Shown here piece after piece: positions 7,821 to 15,836 of a stretch of DNA of 29,290 nt. The first letter of the stretch is position 1. Each line of letters begins with the position of its first letter. This stretch comes from UBA4582 sp964228885 (GTDB lineage: Bacteria; Pseudomonadota; Gammaproteobacteria; Pseudomonadales; Azotimanducaceae): positions 1-29,290 of the forward strand of contig CAXRCG010000124.1 of assembly GCA_964228885.1 (NCBI GenBank). Reading direction: 5' to 3'. The position numbers were made by a program, and so were the translations under genes. The notes below the pieces were generated by a model that searched no databases, had not been told where the DNA came from, and was given only the letters and a program-made list of their open reading frames with translations.

Positions 7821-9875
7821 TTAGAAATTACCGGTGATTGAAAAATAGAAAGAACGCGGTTCTCCCACAAAATATCTGTCTGAACCAAAGGCAAAGTCTG
7901 CGCGCTCAGCATAGGCTTTATCCGTTAGGTTGATAAGTCTTGCGGCCACTCGCCATGTCTGTGAAATATCCATGCCCCAGCGGAGGTTCAGCAGATCATG
8001 ACCCTCATAGAGGTTAAGATTTTGCGGATCTTCGAAGTACTTACCCAGATGAGTCCACTCTAGCTCAACCAGTCCACTTTCGCTGTATTGCCACATAATA
8101 TTTGCCGACCCGAAATTCCTAGGCGCGGTATCGATGTCGTTGCCATCGATTGGTGTTGTCGCCAAAGGTGGGTTGTTGGCGTATTGGTGAATCGCGTAAC
8201 TCCAGTTAAATTCACTCGTAATGTTATCGGTAAACGCGAACTGGAGCCCAAGCTCCAGTCCCTGATGCTCGGTTTTACCGTTGTCGACATTGGTTCTGGA
8301 TGAGTCTCTGAATATAAAGTTGTCCTTATTCATGCGATAAATGGCAAGGTCATATCCAAGTCTTTCGAGGTTGCCTCGAATACCTATCTCGAGACTATCG
8401 AGTTCCTCGGAATCAATATCACTGACAACCTGAGTGTTTTGCAAACGATATAGTTCCGTAGCCTGTGGTGCTCGAAATCCTCTGCTTAATTGCACATACC
8501 ATTGGGTAGTATCGTTAAGAAATTGCGAGAAGCTGATCTTAGGAGAGAAATTTCGAAATGTATCCTCTCTGTCTGAAGGGCGACTGAACCGGCAACCGCC
8601 GAAGCCACAGGCTGTGCCGTCATCTTTTGTGCGACCATCCAGTAACTTATTGTCGTAGTCATAAGTGACGCTCTCATAGCGCCCGCCAAAAGTAAGCAGC
8701 ATCGAATCTGAAACGGGTAGCTGATATTGGGCAAACACAGCCCAAGTATTCGCATCCACGTCATAGTCGTAGTGCGCACCAGAAGGAATTGTATTGACCA
8801 AAAAGGCACTGCCGCTGACAGTCGGGTTTGGCTGGAACTCATTTAGCTGACCGCGGGTGTTCTCAGCGTCAAGTCCAACAATCCATCTATCAACATACCA
8901 CGCTGATTGTACGCCAAAGCTTGTATGACCATTCTTTTCAATCGCCTGACCCGGCAGGAAATGCTGTAGAAACGACATATCGGTGTCTCGAAAGTAGGGC
9001 GTCACGACTATCTCACCACCGTTATCCAATGCACGTTGTAAGCGTATATTGCCTCTCACTGTCTGAGAATCACGAAACGCTTCGGGATTTGGGTTCTGTT
9101 TTCCAGCCTCGCTGTCACGATAACTATCTTCGCCTATTATAAAGCCAGCGGTTTCCTGATTAAGGTTACTAAAACCAAGGGTTGCTATTGCGTCGAAGCC
9201 GCCTATTTCTCCTGCATACTTGATCGTAGCTTTTTGTTGGTCGTATCCTGAGTCGTTTTTATAGCCACCATCGCTCGTCCCATTAATATCTATGCGTAGA
9301 TCGGCATAGTTAGCTGTCAACCTGGTTCGAAAGTAGTCATGGGGGCCGATTTCAGCGCCAATACTTAGGCGATCTTCAGCTTCGATATTTGGCGTCAATA
9401 TATTGATGAGACCATGCATTGCGTTAGAACCATAAAGTGCGCTTGCGGGTCCCTTGATGACCTCGATTGCGCCGGCCTGTTCAGAGTTAGCATCAAATAA
9501 CTCATTGACATTACAAAATCCGCTTGCGCGCAGTGGTATACCGTCTTGGGCCATCAGGAACGCGCCACAACCTCCGGCCCCTGTGAGCACGGGGGAGCGC
9601 AGTGCGGTCAAGTGTTCCTGGCCATTGCCGCGGCTAATCCATGCGCCGGATACGCGCTGCAATGCTTCATTGATGTGGGTGTGGCTGATCAGGTTCAGCG
9701 TATCGCCGCTGATCCTTGCAACGTTTGAACTGATTTCGGATGTGGGTTGAGAGATTCTGGAAGCTGAAACAATAACCTCGTCGATTTGCTTGCCTGTACT
9801 ATTCTTTGGTTCTGCACCTAAGCTACCTTTAGAAAATAGGAGTGCTGCTATCATTACAGGCAGAGTTAGTTTCAT
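7821..9875 (-). CDS. TonB-dependent outer-membrane receptor
   Basis: From the ATG at 9875 the protein has 684 residues with a normal signal peptide (MKLTLPVMIAALLFSKGSLG). The start is supported by GGGA eight bases upstream; a longer frame to 9929 would bury the signal. The plug domain is clear: IDEVIVSASR (TonB-box-like region), NEALQRVSG, and EVIKGPASALYGSNAMHGLINI. Two plug cysteines (Cys103 in GAGGCGAF and Cys121 in ASGFCNVNE) are likely disulfide-bonded. The beta-barrel follows, with the late LSRGFRAPQATELY block, and it ends in aromatic Phe as expected for BAM-dependent insertion. Such receptors import iron chelates, vitamins, sugars or other scarce solutes with TonB energy; the ligand is unknown. 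It is divergent from queF. Confidence 0.93.
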   Translation of the reverse strand: MKLTLPVMIAALLFSKGSLGAEPKNSTGKQIDEVIVSASRISQPTSEISSNVARISGDTLNLISHTHINEALQRVSGAWISRGNGQEHLTALRSPVLTGAGGCGAFLMAQDGIPLRASGFCNVNELFDANSEQAGAIEVIKGPASALYGSNAMHGLINILTPNIEAEDRLSIGAEIGPHDYFRTRLTANYADLRIDINGTSDGGYKNDSGYDQQKATIKYAGEIGGFDAIATLGFSNLNQETAGFIIGEDSYRDSEAGKQNPNPEAFRDSQTVRGNIRLQRALDNGGEIVVTPYFRDTDMSFLQHFLPGQAIEKNGHTSFGVQSAWYVDRWIVGLDAENTRGQLNEFQPNPTVSGSAFLVNTIPSGAHYDYDVDANTWAVFAQYQLPVSDSMLLTFGGRYESVTYDYDNKLLDGRTKDDGTACGFGGCRFSRPSDREDTFRNFSPKISFSQFLNDTTQWYVQLSRGFRAPQATELYRLQNTQVVSDIDSEELDSLEIGIRGNLERLGYDLAIYRMNKDNFIFRDSSRTNVDNGKTEHQGLELGLQFAFTDNITSEFNWSYAIHQYANNPPLATTPIDGNDIDTAPRNFGSANIMWQYSESGLVELEWTHLGKYFEDPQNLNLYEGHDLLNLRWGMDISQTWRVAARLINLTDKAYAERADFAFGSDRYFVGEPRSFYFSITGNF

Positions 9876-10011
9876 ATCAATATTCCCGGGCACAAAAAGT
9901 TCGCCAGTATACCCATTTTCAGTCGTCACGACCTCTAGATTGAACGGCGAAATTAATTATTCAGCATCGCACCCAGGTGAGGGCTACATTTCAGCCAAGA
10001 GAAGCAATTAA

Positions 10012-10042
10012 TTGACAAAGCAACGGCGAATCAAAGTAACAT
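10012..10042 (+). promoter_or_regulatory. Candidate sigma-70 promoter of queF
   Basis: A perfect -35 hexamer TTGACA (10012-10017) is followed after 19 nt by TAACAT (10037-10042). That would start transcription ~25-30 nt before the queF ATG. The long spacer and imperfect -10 keep confidence modest. No preQ1 riboswitch is evident in the leader. Confidence 0.35.
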
Positions 10043-10075
10043 ACGCGACCTGATCGTAGATGAGTGTAAGAAAGA

Positions 10076-10906
10076 ATGACCAATAACGCGGAGACTAAGA
10101 ATCAGCTTGGACAAGAGACTGAGTATGTAACGACATACACTCCCTCGTTGCTTGTGCCAATTCATAGGGCAACTCAGCGTCGAGCGTTGGGTCTCGCCGA
10201 AGATGAACTGCCTTTTTGCGGCTTTGATGTTTGGAACGCCTACGAATTTAGCTGGTTGAATAGAAGAGGCAAGCCTGAAGTCGCGCTGGCGCAAATTCAG
10301 GTCCCCAGCAAATCAGCAAGTATCATTGAATCTAAATCGCTGAAACTTTATCTGGGTTCGTATAGCGGCACTAAGTTTGGTACTCGGACAGAGGTCGTCT
10401 CTGCGCTTGAGGCAGATTTGACGCGGGTGGCGGGAAGTCCGATAAGTGTCGCTTTGCAATCACCTGAGCAGGTGCTAAAAAACGGTATTGTGCCTACAGT
10501 TGGGCAATCTCTCGACACATTGGATATCGATATTGATGAGTACGACTGGAACCCGGATTTTCTTATGCCGGAAAGTGACACCATAGTCCGAGAATCGTTA
10601 TATACGAATTTATTTATGGCGAAATGTCCTATGACCGGACAGCCAGATTGTGCGAGCGTCCTAATCCAGTATCATGGCGCAAGTATCTCCCATGAGAGTA
10701 TCCTGAAATATTTGATTTCTTATCGTGAACACTCGGAGTTCGCCGAGCAAATTGCCGAGCGCATATTTGTTGATTTGATGAATCGTTGTGCGCCCGACAC
10801 CCTGACTGTGCAAGCGAGGTTTTCTCGGCGCGGGGGAATCGACATTAACCCTTATCGGTCTCACGAAGAAAACATGGGTCCTGACACGCGAAATTGGCGT
10901 CAGTAG
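10076..10906 (+). CDS. queF: NADPH-dependent 7-cyano-7-deazaguanine reductase (long-form QueF)
   Basis: The 276-residue protein reduces preQ0 to preQ1 in the queuosine tRNA-modification pathway, in the cytoplasm. It is of the long two-module type found in E. coli (~280 residues). The QueF motif QVPSKSASIIESKSLKLYL (ESKS at 85-88) binds NADPH. The catalytic block KCPMTGQPD supplies Cys184, which forms the thioimide with substrate, and Asp191. The C-terminal module includes FSRRGGIDINPYR. The gene stands alone here, divergent from the TonB receptor and convergent with the acyltransferase gene, whose stop lies only two bases away. The ribosome-binding site is weak (AAGAAAGA). Confidence 0.96.
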   Translation: MTNNAETKNQLGQETEYVTTYTPSLLVPIHRATQRRALGLAEDELPFCGFDVWNAYEFSWLNRRGKPEVALAQIQVPSKSASIIESKSLKLYLGSYSGTKFGTRTEVVSALEADLTRVAGSPISVALQSPEQVLKNGIVPTVGQSLDTLDIDIDEYDWNPDFLMPESDTIVRESLYTNLFMAKCPMTGQPDCASVLIQYHGASISHESILKYLISYREHSEFAEQIAERIFVDLMNRCAPDTLTVQARFSRRGGIDINPYRSHEENMGPDTRNWRQ

Positions 10907-10908
10907 TG

Positions 10909-11631
10909 TTACTCGCCTCTCTTTGGGAAGATTCTGTTCCTTAGCCACCCGAGAGTACTGTTGCTGCCTAGCGCATAACGATTTATCTGATCAATCTGAT
11001 GGGCGAGGGCTAAATGATCCGCAAATATAGTTTCGCGTTTAATGAGTGCTCTTGTCGGGTCAAGAGTCTTGATAACTACTGCCGGATTACCAGCAGCAAT
11101 TGAGTTTTCGGGGATGTCCCCGGCAACAACTGCGCCAGCTCCAATCACGCTGTTAGCTCCGATCCTGACACCTTTGCAGACGATAGCGGAGTCCCCTATC
11201 CATACATTGTTTTCAAGATGTATGGGTTTCGATGTGCCAACAGCCTTTGTTCTGTCATAGATGTCATGCCAGTCTGCATCTGTCAAATAGCAACCCGCAG
11301 CGAGCATGCAATTGTTCTCAATAGTGATCTGGCTGGCGGAATCTATCCTGACGCCGGGACATACAAGACAGTGGTCTCCGATGTCGATGTTTCCCTGATG
11401 TTGTTCAAAAGTCCATGTTGAAAAAGCGACTTTTCGGTCCCGATTGGCAACTACATGTGCGTTTTCACCGATCCTGATATTGCTACCGTGAACCGAAATA
11501 TTCCACGGCTTCATCAGATGGTACCCTGAACCGAGGTGAGCCAATTGCGGAGCGATAAAATGGTTGGCATACCAATTTTCGAATTTAATATACCAACGCT
11601 TCATCCAATAGGGTCTGTGGTCATTAATCAT
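10909..11631 (-). CDS. Left-handed beta-helix acyltransferase (maltose/galactoside acetyltransferase-like)
   Basis: The 240-residue protein shows repeated hexapeptide turns of a left-handed beta-helix: IRIGENAHVV, NIDIGDHCLVCPGVRI, ITIENNCMLAAGCYL, then NNVWIGDSAIVCKGVRIG and NSVIGAGAVVAGDIPENSIAAGNPAVVI. The last block is the standard acetyl-CoA-binding end of WbbJ/LacA/Maa-type transferases. The likely catalytic His lies in TDADWHDIYDRT. The acceptor (a sugar, lipid or surface glycan) cannot be told. The ~30 N-terminal residues and a C-terminal helical tail extend beyond the minimal fold. It converges on queF. The ATG at 11631 has no clear ribosome-binding site; Met10 is an alternative start. 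Confidence 0.85.
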   Translation of the reverse strand: MINDHRPYWMKRWYIKFENWYANHFIAPQLAHLGSGYHLMKPWNISVHGSNIRIGENAHVVANRDRKVAFSTWTFEQHQGNIDIGDHCLVCPGVRIDSASQITIENNCMLAAGCYLTDADWHDIYDRTKAVGTSKPIHLENNVWIGDSAIVCKGVRIGANSVIGAGAVVAGDIPENSIAAGNPAVVIKTLDPTRALIKRETIFADHLALAHQIDQINRYALGSNSTLGWLRNRIFPKRGE

Positions 11632-11746
11632 CTAAAGCATGTGAATCAAAATGTAACTACATAGTAACAGACACGGTCGCGTTGACAGTACTCTAAAAGT
11701 TTTCAATCCAAGCGTAAGAATCAGGTATGATTTAGCCTCGCCGCGA

Positions 11747-11783
11747 GTGACGGTCAGTTTTGAGTTTTTGCTCAAGAGGTCAC
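11747..11783 (+). promoter_or_regulatory. Two-step inverted repeat in leader of the nitroreductase gene
   Basis: GTGAC (11747-11751) pairs with GTCAC (11779-11783), and inside it TTGAG (11760-11764) pairs with CTCAA (11771-11775) around a T-rich loop. It sits ~70 nt before the nitroreductase start and could be a leader hairpin or a regulator site. No known riboswitch is recognised. Confidence 0.25.
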
Positions 11784-11853
11784 CGGTTTCCCTCGTAAAC
11801 GAATAAAGTATGGTAGAGAATTCAGAAACTAATCATTGGAAGGAAACAGGCTA

Positions 11854-12420
11854 TTGTCGTCTCAGGGTGCACTAGACTTATTGTTATCGCGGGTGTCTGT
11901 ATCCCGAGTTGGTGGTGAGTTACCATCAACTGAAGCACTGCAGAACATATTTACTGCTGCGTTGCGAGCGCCGGATCATGCCGGATTGAAACCATGGCGG
12001 TATTTGAAGATTGCAGGGGAACAACGTGGAAAGCTGGGTGAGTTGTTTGTCAGCGCGAAATTGCAGGATGATCCTAACCTGGATCAGGCGGCGATAGATA
12101 AGCTGAAAAAAAAGCCTTTGAGAGCACCATTGGTGATCGTTGTGATTGCGTCGATTCGGCATCATCCAAAAGTGCCTGAAATTGAACAGATGCTTTCCGC
12201 AGCTGCATCCGCACAGAACATGCTCTTGGCGGCACATATGCAGGGCATCGGTGCGATGTGGCGAACTGGGTCCATGACCTATCATTCCCGGGTGCGGGAA
12301 GGGCTGGATGTTGCTCAAAACGAAAAGATTATTGGTTTTATTTACCTGGGTTCAATTGAAGGCAAAACCCGACTAGTGCCCGAAATGAACGTGAGTCAAT
12401 ATGTTAAGGATTGGATTTGA
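11854..12420 (+). CDS. Nitroreductase family protein (YdjA-like)
   Basis: From the TTG at 11854 the protein has 188 residues, close to YdjA (~183). The start is chosen because AAGGA ends nine bases upstream; the in-frame TTG at 11836 would overlap that site. Family features: LLLSRVSVSR near the start (FMN phosphate contacts), FTAALRAPDHAGLKPWRYL (residues ~34-52, the YdjA-type APDHxxLxPWR motif), EQMLSAAASAQNMLLAAHMQGIGAMWRTG, and EKIIGFIYLG. These are FMN-dependent NAD(P)H oxidoreductases of the minimal type that lack the excursion domains; physiological substrates are usually unknown. It stands alone on the plus strand with a ~190-nt leader containing an inverted repeat. Confidence 0.92.
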   Translation: MSSQGALDLLLSRVSVSRVGGELPSTEALQNIFTAALRAPDHAGLKPWRYLKIAGEQRGKLGELFVSAKLQDDPNLDQAAIDKLKKKPLRAPLVIVVIASIRHHPKVPEIEQMLSAAASAQNMLLAAHMQGIGAMWRTGSMTYHSRVREGLDVAQNEKIIGFIYLGSIEGKTRLVPEMNVSQYVKDWI

Positions 12421-12550
12421 GCTAGGCGTGGCCATAATCGACTGAAATTGACTGCGCCGGGTTGGACCGAATTTAGAGATAGACTGCCCTTTAGAGTGAA
12501 AGATGAGTATAAGGTAGAGTGAACAGAGAAATTACAATGGCATGATGTTG

Positions 12551-12569
12551 TCGCTTTAGCGTTAAGCGA
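12551..12569. repeat. Short perfect inverted repeat upstream of the BRCT gene
   Basis: TCGCTT and AAGCGA form a 6-bp stem with a seven-base loop ~40 nt before the start of the BRCT gene and ~130 nt after the nitroreductase stop. There is no following T-run, so it is not a clear terminator. Confidence 0.25.
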
Positions 12570-12609
12570 TACATCGAGCGGTGATTCAGAAATTTTTGAG
12601 GATGAATAG

Positions 12610-13215
12610 ATGTTACGAGAGCGAAGTTCCCGTAGGGAGCTAGAGGTTCAAGATCGGTTAATAGATGAACTCATTGGTATTTGTCGAGGTGTCATAGCGG
12701 ATGATAACGTCGATGAGCGTGAGGCCATCTTTCTTGGACAATGGATAGAAAACCACAGGGATATCGCGAACAGATGGCCTGTTAACGTGCTATATGCACG
12801 CATCACAGAAATGCTAAAAGACGGTGTTCTCAGTAAGGATGAGCAAGGTGAACTGCTCAGGACACTGCAGGAACTGACGGGCGAAAGCTCCACCTATCAG
12901 GAACCCAATCGTTCCACTACTTTGCCCATAAACCGCCCGGCACCAGACATCCAATTTGCGGGTAAAACATTTTGTTTGACTGGGCAATTTGTATTCGGTT
13001 CGAAAATTGAGTGCGAAGAAACGGTTGCAGAACTTGGCGGTATGGTCGACCAGGAGCCAACTCAGGACACCGACTATCTGGTTATTGGAGAGGTGTGTAG
13101 TCCTGAGTGGGAACACACCTCTTTTGGCAAGAGTATTGAAGTCGCAGTTGAAATGCAGAGCCAGGGTCATGACATCAAAATAATCTCGGAAGAACATTGG
13201 GTCGACTGCATGTAG
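12610..13215 (+). CDS. TerB-like helical domain plus BRCT domain protein
   Basis: The 201-residue protein has two parts. Residues ~15-95 form an all-helical region with ADDNVDEREAIFLGQW and the second DGVLSKDEQGELLRTL. This acid-rich, EF-hand-like repetition is like the TerB-like helical domain that accompanies BRCT domains in some bacterial exonuclease and ligase-related proteins. Residues ~115-201 are a BRCT domain: FAGKTFCLTGQF, the conserved AELGGMVDQEPT turn, DYLVIGEV, and the closing ISEEHWVDCM with the invariant Trp. No catalytic domain is present, so it should be a binding or scaffold protein, possibly for DNA ends or repair enzymes. GAGGA lies seven bases before the ATG. Confidence 0.85.
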   Translation: MLRERSSRRELEVQDRLIDELIGICRGVIADDNVDEREAIFLGQWIENHRDIANRWPVNVLYARITEMLKDGVLSKDEQGELLRTLQELTGESSTYQEPNRSTTLPINRPAPDIQFAGKTFCLTGQFVFGSKIECEETVAELGGMVDQEPTQDTDYLVIGEVCSPEWEHTSFGKSIEVAVEMQSQGHDIKIISEEHWVDCM

Positions 13216-13232
13216 CGAATTTCACGTTGCAG

Positions 13233-13442
13233 TTAACGAATTGAGATACGTTCAATTTCTACTTTACTGTTAAGGGTCAATCCGGTCGTGCCCAGAGCAC
13301 TTCGCGCCGGGCGATGACTGCCGAATACCTCCCTCGACAACATAATGCTCTCCAGGTTTGTTGCCGATCAGCCCTGACAGGTAAACATGTCGTCGACAGC
13401 GACCGTCTCAAAAAAAGGAAGATTGGTGGTTTTTGTCTTCAT
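13233..13442 (-). pseudogene. Decayed RidA/YjgF-family gene (frameshift and internal deletion)
   Basis: Reading the minus strand from an ATG at 13442 gives MKTKTTNLPFFETVAVDDMF, a typical RidA-family N-terminus. A one-base loss after it (about 13380) throws the frame onto a TGA. In the shifted frame the text continues as LSGLIGNKPGEHYVVEGG, the conserved first half of RidA. At ~13314-13318 the frame returns to the first register and jumps directly to PARSALGTTGLTLNSKVEI, the conserved C-terminal strand with the family's substrate-carboxylate Arg, then a TAA at 13235-13233. About 60 middle codons of the usual ~125-130 are missing. The ATG overlaps the PNPOx stop as ATGA, so it was once the second gene of a coupled pair. 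RidA deaminates reactive enamines/imines from PLP enzymes; this copy cannot work. Confidence 0.85.
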
Positions 13443-13990
13443 ATTTTATTCGCGTCTATTCTTGTTGGGAATCCGTCCATACTTTCTCGATTAACTGTTT
13501 GCCAGTATGCTTCAATGCCTGCCTGACCTTTCTTCTCAGTCCATTTAGTCAGGGTGTCGCGCTCTGATTTGTATTCATAAAATGGCACGGCATAACCGCA
13601 GGAGGTTTGAACGATGTCAATGTTAACTTCGAATACCTGCCGTGCGCCAAGTGTCTGCTCGAAACCTGATATCGCTTCTTGCCATTCGGTATCTGCTGGG
13701 TGAATCGTTTTGGCATCACCATATATACGAAGTATCAAAGGTTGACGATCGAAGGAACAGAACATCAGTGTCATTCTATTGGACTTGAGTAGATGCGCGG
13801 CCGTTTCGTTTCCGCTGCCGGTAAGGTTGAGCCACTTAACCCGGTGACCATCGACAACTCGAAGCGTGTCTGTACCCTTGGGCGACAAATTTACTTGTCC
13901 GGTTTCCGCGGCAGTTGCGACAAAATAGATGTGCTGTTGTTTAATAAACGTAATGTGTTTCTGATTGAGTGACTTGAACCGTTCAGCCAT
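13439..13990 (-). CDS. Pyridoxamine 5'-phosphate oxidase family (split-barrel flavin) protein
   Basis: From the ATG at 13990 the protein has 183 residues. The start is preferred over an in-frame ATG at 14092 because the extra 34 residues are hydrophobic and unlike the family, and a GGGGA lies upstream of 13990. The split-barrel pattern is clear: IYFVATAAETGQVNLSPKG, DTLRVVDGHRVKWLNLTGSGN (FMN-phosphate region) and RMTLMFCSFDRQPLILRIYG. It belongs to the PNPOx-like group of uncertain substrate, not to genuine PdxH. Its stop codon overlaps the start of the decayed RidA gene, so the two formed an operon. Its promoter should lie in the 14000-14300 gap. Confidence 0.88.
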   Translation of the reverse strand: MAERFKSLNQKHITFIKQQHIYFVATAAETGQVNLSPKGTDTLRVVDGHRVKWLNLTGSGNETAAHLLKSNRMTLMFCSFDRQPLILRIYGDAKTIHPADTEWQEAISGFEQTLGARQVFEVNIDIVQTSCGYAVPFYEYKSERDTLTKWTEKKGQAGIEAYWQTVNRESMDGFPTRIDANKI

Positions 13991-14104
13991 ACCATTTATC
14001 CCCGGATCTAAATTAAGTTTAGCCAGTGTAAAAATAAACCAGACAAAAAACTCAATACATTTGAAACTGATATCGATGCGTACTTGTGCCACGCCAAACT
14101 TAAC

Positions 14105-14206
14105 ATGGATAGAAAATCACACCAAAGTATTTCCTATCAGTCGCTCAAAGAGGCCTGCGAGTCGGCGATGGTCAGTTTTTTTGCGCGCGTGATTCCCGCC
14201 ACTTAG
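14105..14206 (+). CDS. Possible 33-residue small ORF
   Basis: A short ATG-TAG frame lies in the ~310-nt gap between the PNPOx gene and the FAD oxidoreductase gene, transcribed away from PNPOx. The product is amphipathic with mixed polar and hydrophobic residues (for example YQSLKEACESAMVSFFARVI). There is no strong ribosome-binding site. It may be chance. The rest of the gap (to 14298) holds only a 5-bp inverted repeat, CTAGT/ACTAG. Confidence 0.2.
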   Translation: MDRKSHQSISYQSLKEACESAMVSFFARVIPAT

Positions 14207-14298
14207 TGATTAAGGACTACTGGCTAGTGAGGCAGACTAGCGACGTCTGAATTGATCTTGAGTTGAAACATGCCAAGGGATACTAATGTGTGCTGAAG

Positions 14299-15414
14299 CT
14301 ATCTGAAGCGCGCTGGCGATATATCTAAGAGATGTTTTTCTCTGTGCTGCTTAGTGATGATGTTGTTTGATCCACAGATGAGATGACAGGTGATATCGGC
14401 GAGGGCAGGGGCAGATTGGACTCCGTAACCGCCTTGACCCGCTAACCAAAAGAAACCTTCCTGACCGGGCTCATAACCCAGAACGAATGTTTTGTCTGAG
14501 GCGAAGGTTCTTAGTCCTGCCCAGCTATGGTTAATTTTTGATACCTCTAGCTGACTGATTTTTTGTACCCGATCTATCGCTATTGCGAGGTCCATTTCGT
14601 CAGTATAAGCATCGCAGGGTCCAATTGGTGTCTCATCGGCTGGCGAAATCAGTAACTGGCCAGCCTCCGGTTTAAAATAAAAGTTCTCATCTACATCGAT
14701 AACCAAAGGCCAGTCTGTAATATCTATTTCAGGCGGCGCATCAACCAGTAATGCTGAGCGTCTAAAGGGTGTCATTGATACAGGTGATATACCGGCCATC
14801 ATAGCGACTTCGTCGGCCCAGGCACCAGCGGCGTTGACGATGATTGGCGCTGTGTACTCGGCTTCAGGGGTAGTCAGATGCCAATGTCCATGTTGCCGAG
14901 TTATATGTTGCACCTCAGCATTACACGCAAGTTTTCCTTTGTTAGAACGAAACTGACGCAAGAAACCTTGAACAATGGCATCAACATCGAGGTCGCCACC
15001 GGTGCAATCCAGTGCGCCGCCATAGATCTGAGCGCTATCGATAATTGGTACACGTTGCACCAGTTCGTCGGCTGAAAGTTCATCTAAGTGACTTGAGTGA
15101 CTGAGCATATTTGCTAGAGAGTGTTGTTGATCGTGGCTTGCGATAAATACGCCATCTCTTGGTTTAAGTAGCGTTACTTCAGTAAAGCCATCCGGCGGGG
15201 AACGGTAAAATGACTCTGAGGCCGACGTTAGGTTACGCACGACCTCATTACCATAAGCCGGCGCGAATGCGGCTGCAGACCTGCCAGTCGCGTGGTAGCC
15301 CGTCGTGCGCTCTTTTTCAAGAATCGTGACATCGCAATATTGTGATAGCTGTGCGCCTGCGGAAATTCCGGCGATACCTCCTCCAATAATGATGACATCT
15401 GACTGTTTAGACAT
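14299..15414 (-). CDS. FAD-dependent amino-acid oxidase/dehydrogenase-like protein (DAO/DadA family)
   Basis: The 371-residue protein opens with the FAD-binding Rossmann motif DVIIIGGGIAGISAGAQL (GxGxxG, residues ~11-16) and ATGRSAAAFAP, the DAO-family segment near the isoalloxazine. A second FAD contact is PIIVNAAGAWADEVA (~190-204). The C-terminus has the closing GYGVQSAPALADI block. Members oxidise amino acids or N-methylated amines, passing electrons to oxygen or the respiratory chain; the substrate is undetermined. It has no signal peptide and should be cytoplasmic. GGAG lies ten bases before the ATG. It is 86 nt downstream of the cytochrome c gene on the same strand, so it may be the third gene of that operon, although the roles are not obviously linked. 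Confidence 0.88.
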   Translation of the reverse strand: MSKQSDVIIIGGGIAGISAGAQLSQYCDVTILEKERTTGYHATGRSAAAFAPAYGNEVVRNLTSASESFYRSPPDGFTEVTLLKPRDGVFIASHDQQHSLANMLSHSSHLDELSADELVQRVPIIDSAQIYGGALDCTGGDLDVDAIVQGFLRQFRSNKGKLACNAEVQHITRQHGHWHLTTPEAEYTAPIIVNAAGAWADEVAMMAGISPVSMTPFRRSALLVDAPPEIDITDWPLVIDVDENFYFKPEAGQLLISPADETPIGPCDAYTDEMDLAIAIDRVQKISQLEVSKINHSWAGLRTFASDKTFVLGYEPGQEGFFWLAGQGGYGVQSAPALADITCHLICGSNNIITKQHREKHLLDISPARFR

Positions 15415-15500
15415 TGGTTTTTGGCTCCAGTTGATTGCGTCGGTTTGACAGCACTATTTCTCTCACGTCAGAGTTAACGGAAGTTTCAGCTTTTTGCGCG

Positions 15501-15836
15501 TCATGAATCAATCGGAGGCATGAGTTCGGCTGGTAGCGGTGCACGCCTGAAAGACTTTGTTGGTCCGTAGTAAGTTGAAAGATAGTCGAGAATTTTTTCC
15601 TCATTTTCTCCCAGCTGCCAAAGCCCCTGTTTTTCTTGCATCCAACGAATCATGGACAACCATCCCTCTCGATCTGCTCTATTTTGGGTAACCAGTTTTA
15701 ACGAATGGCAAGGGATACAGGTTTGAGAGACAATCTCTGAACCGAGCCCCGGTTTTAGCTGCTCCGCGGAATGCGCATGATCAGTTGAAAAAGCAGCAAC
15801 CAAGATCAGTGTTGCTAATTGGCTTTGCCGCCTCAC
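15501..15836 (-). CDS. Small monohaem cytochrome c, SorB-like subunit
   Basis: The 111-residue protein has a signal peptide (residues 1-23) and a single haem c site CIPCH (Cys40, Cys43, His44). The downstream REGWLSMIRWM segment probably supplies the axial Met. It starts with GTG overlapping the stop of the sulfite dehydrogenase gene (GTGA), which indicates translational coupling. By analogy with SorAB of Starkeya novella and relatives, it accepts electrons from the molybdenum subunit in the periplasm and passes them to the respiratory chain. The size and gene order fit SorB; the name is by context rather than close identity. Confidence 0.85.
   Translation of the reverse strand: MRRQSQLATLILVAAFSTDHAHSAEQLKPGLGSEIVSQTCIPCHSLKLVTQNRADREGWLSMIRWMQEKQGLWQLGENEEKILDYLSTYYGPTKSFRRAPLPAELMPPIDS

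Noticed and set aside
9930..10075. Possible preQ1 riboswitch ahead of queF
   Set aside because: I cannot find the compact hairpin and A-rich tail arrangement of a preQ1 aptamer; only a promoter-like pair is visible.
11926..12318. A 130-codon minus-strand frame
   Set aside because: It lies wholly within the nitroreductase gene on the opposite strand and has no recognisable domain.
13965..14192. A 75-codon plus-strand frame antisense to the PNPOx start
   Set aside because: It overlaps the start of a well-supported gene on the other strand and looks like a shadow.
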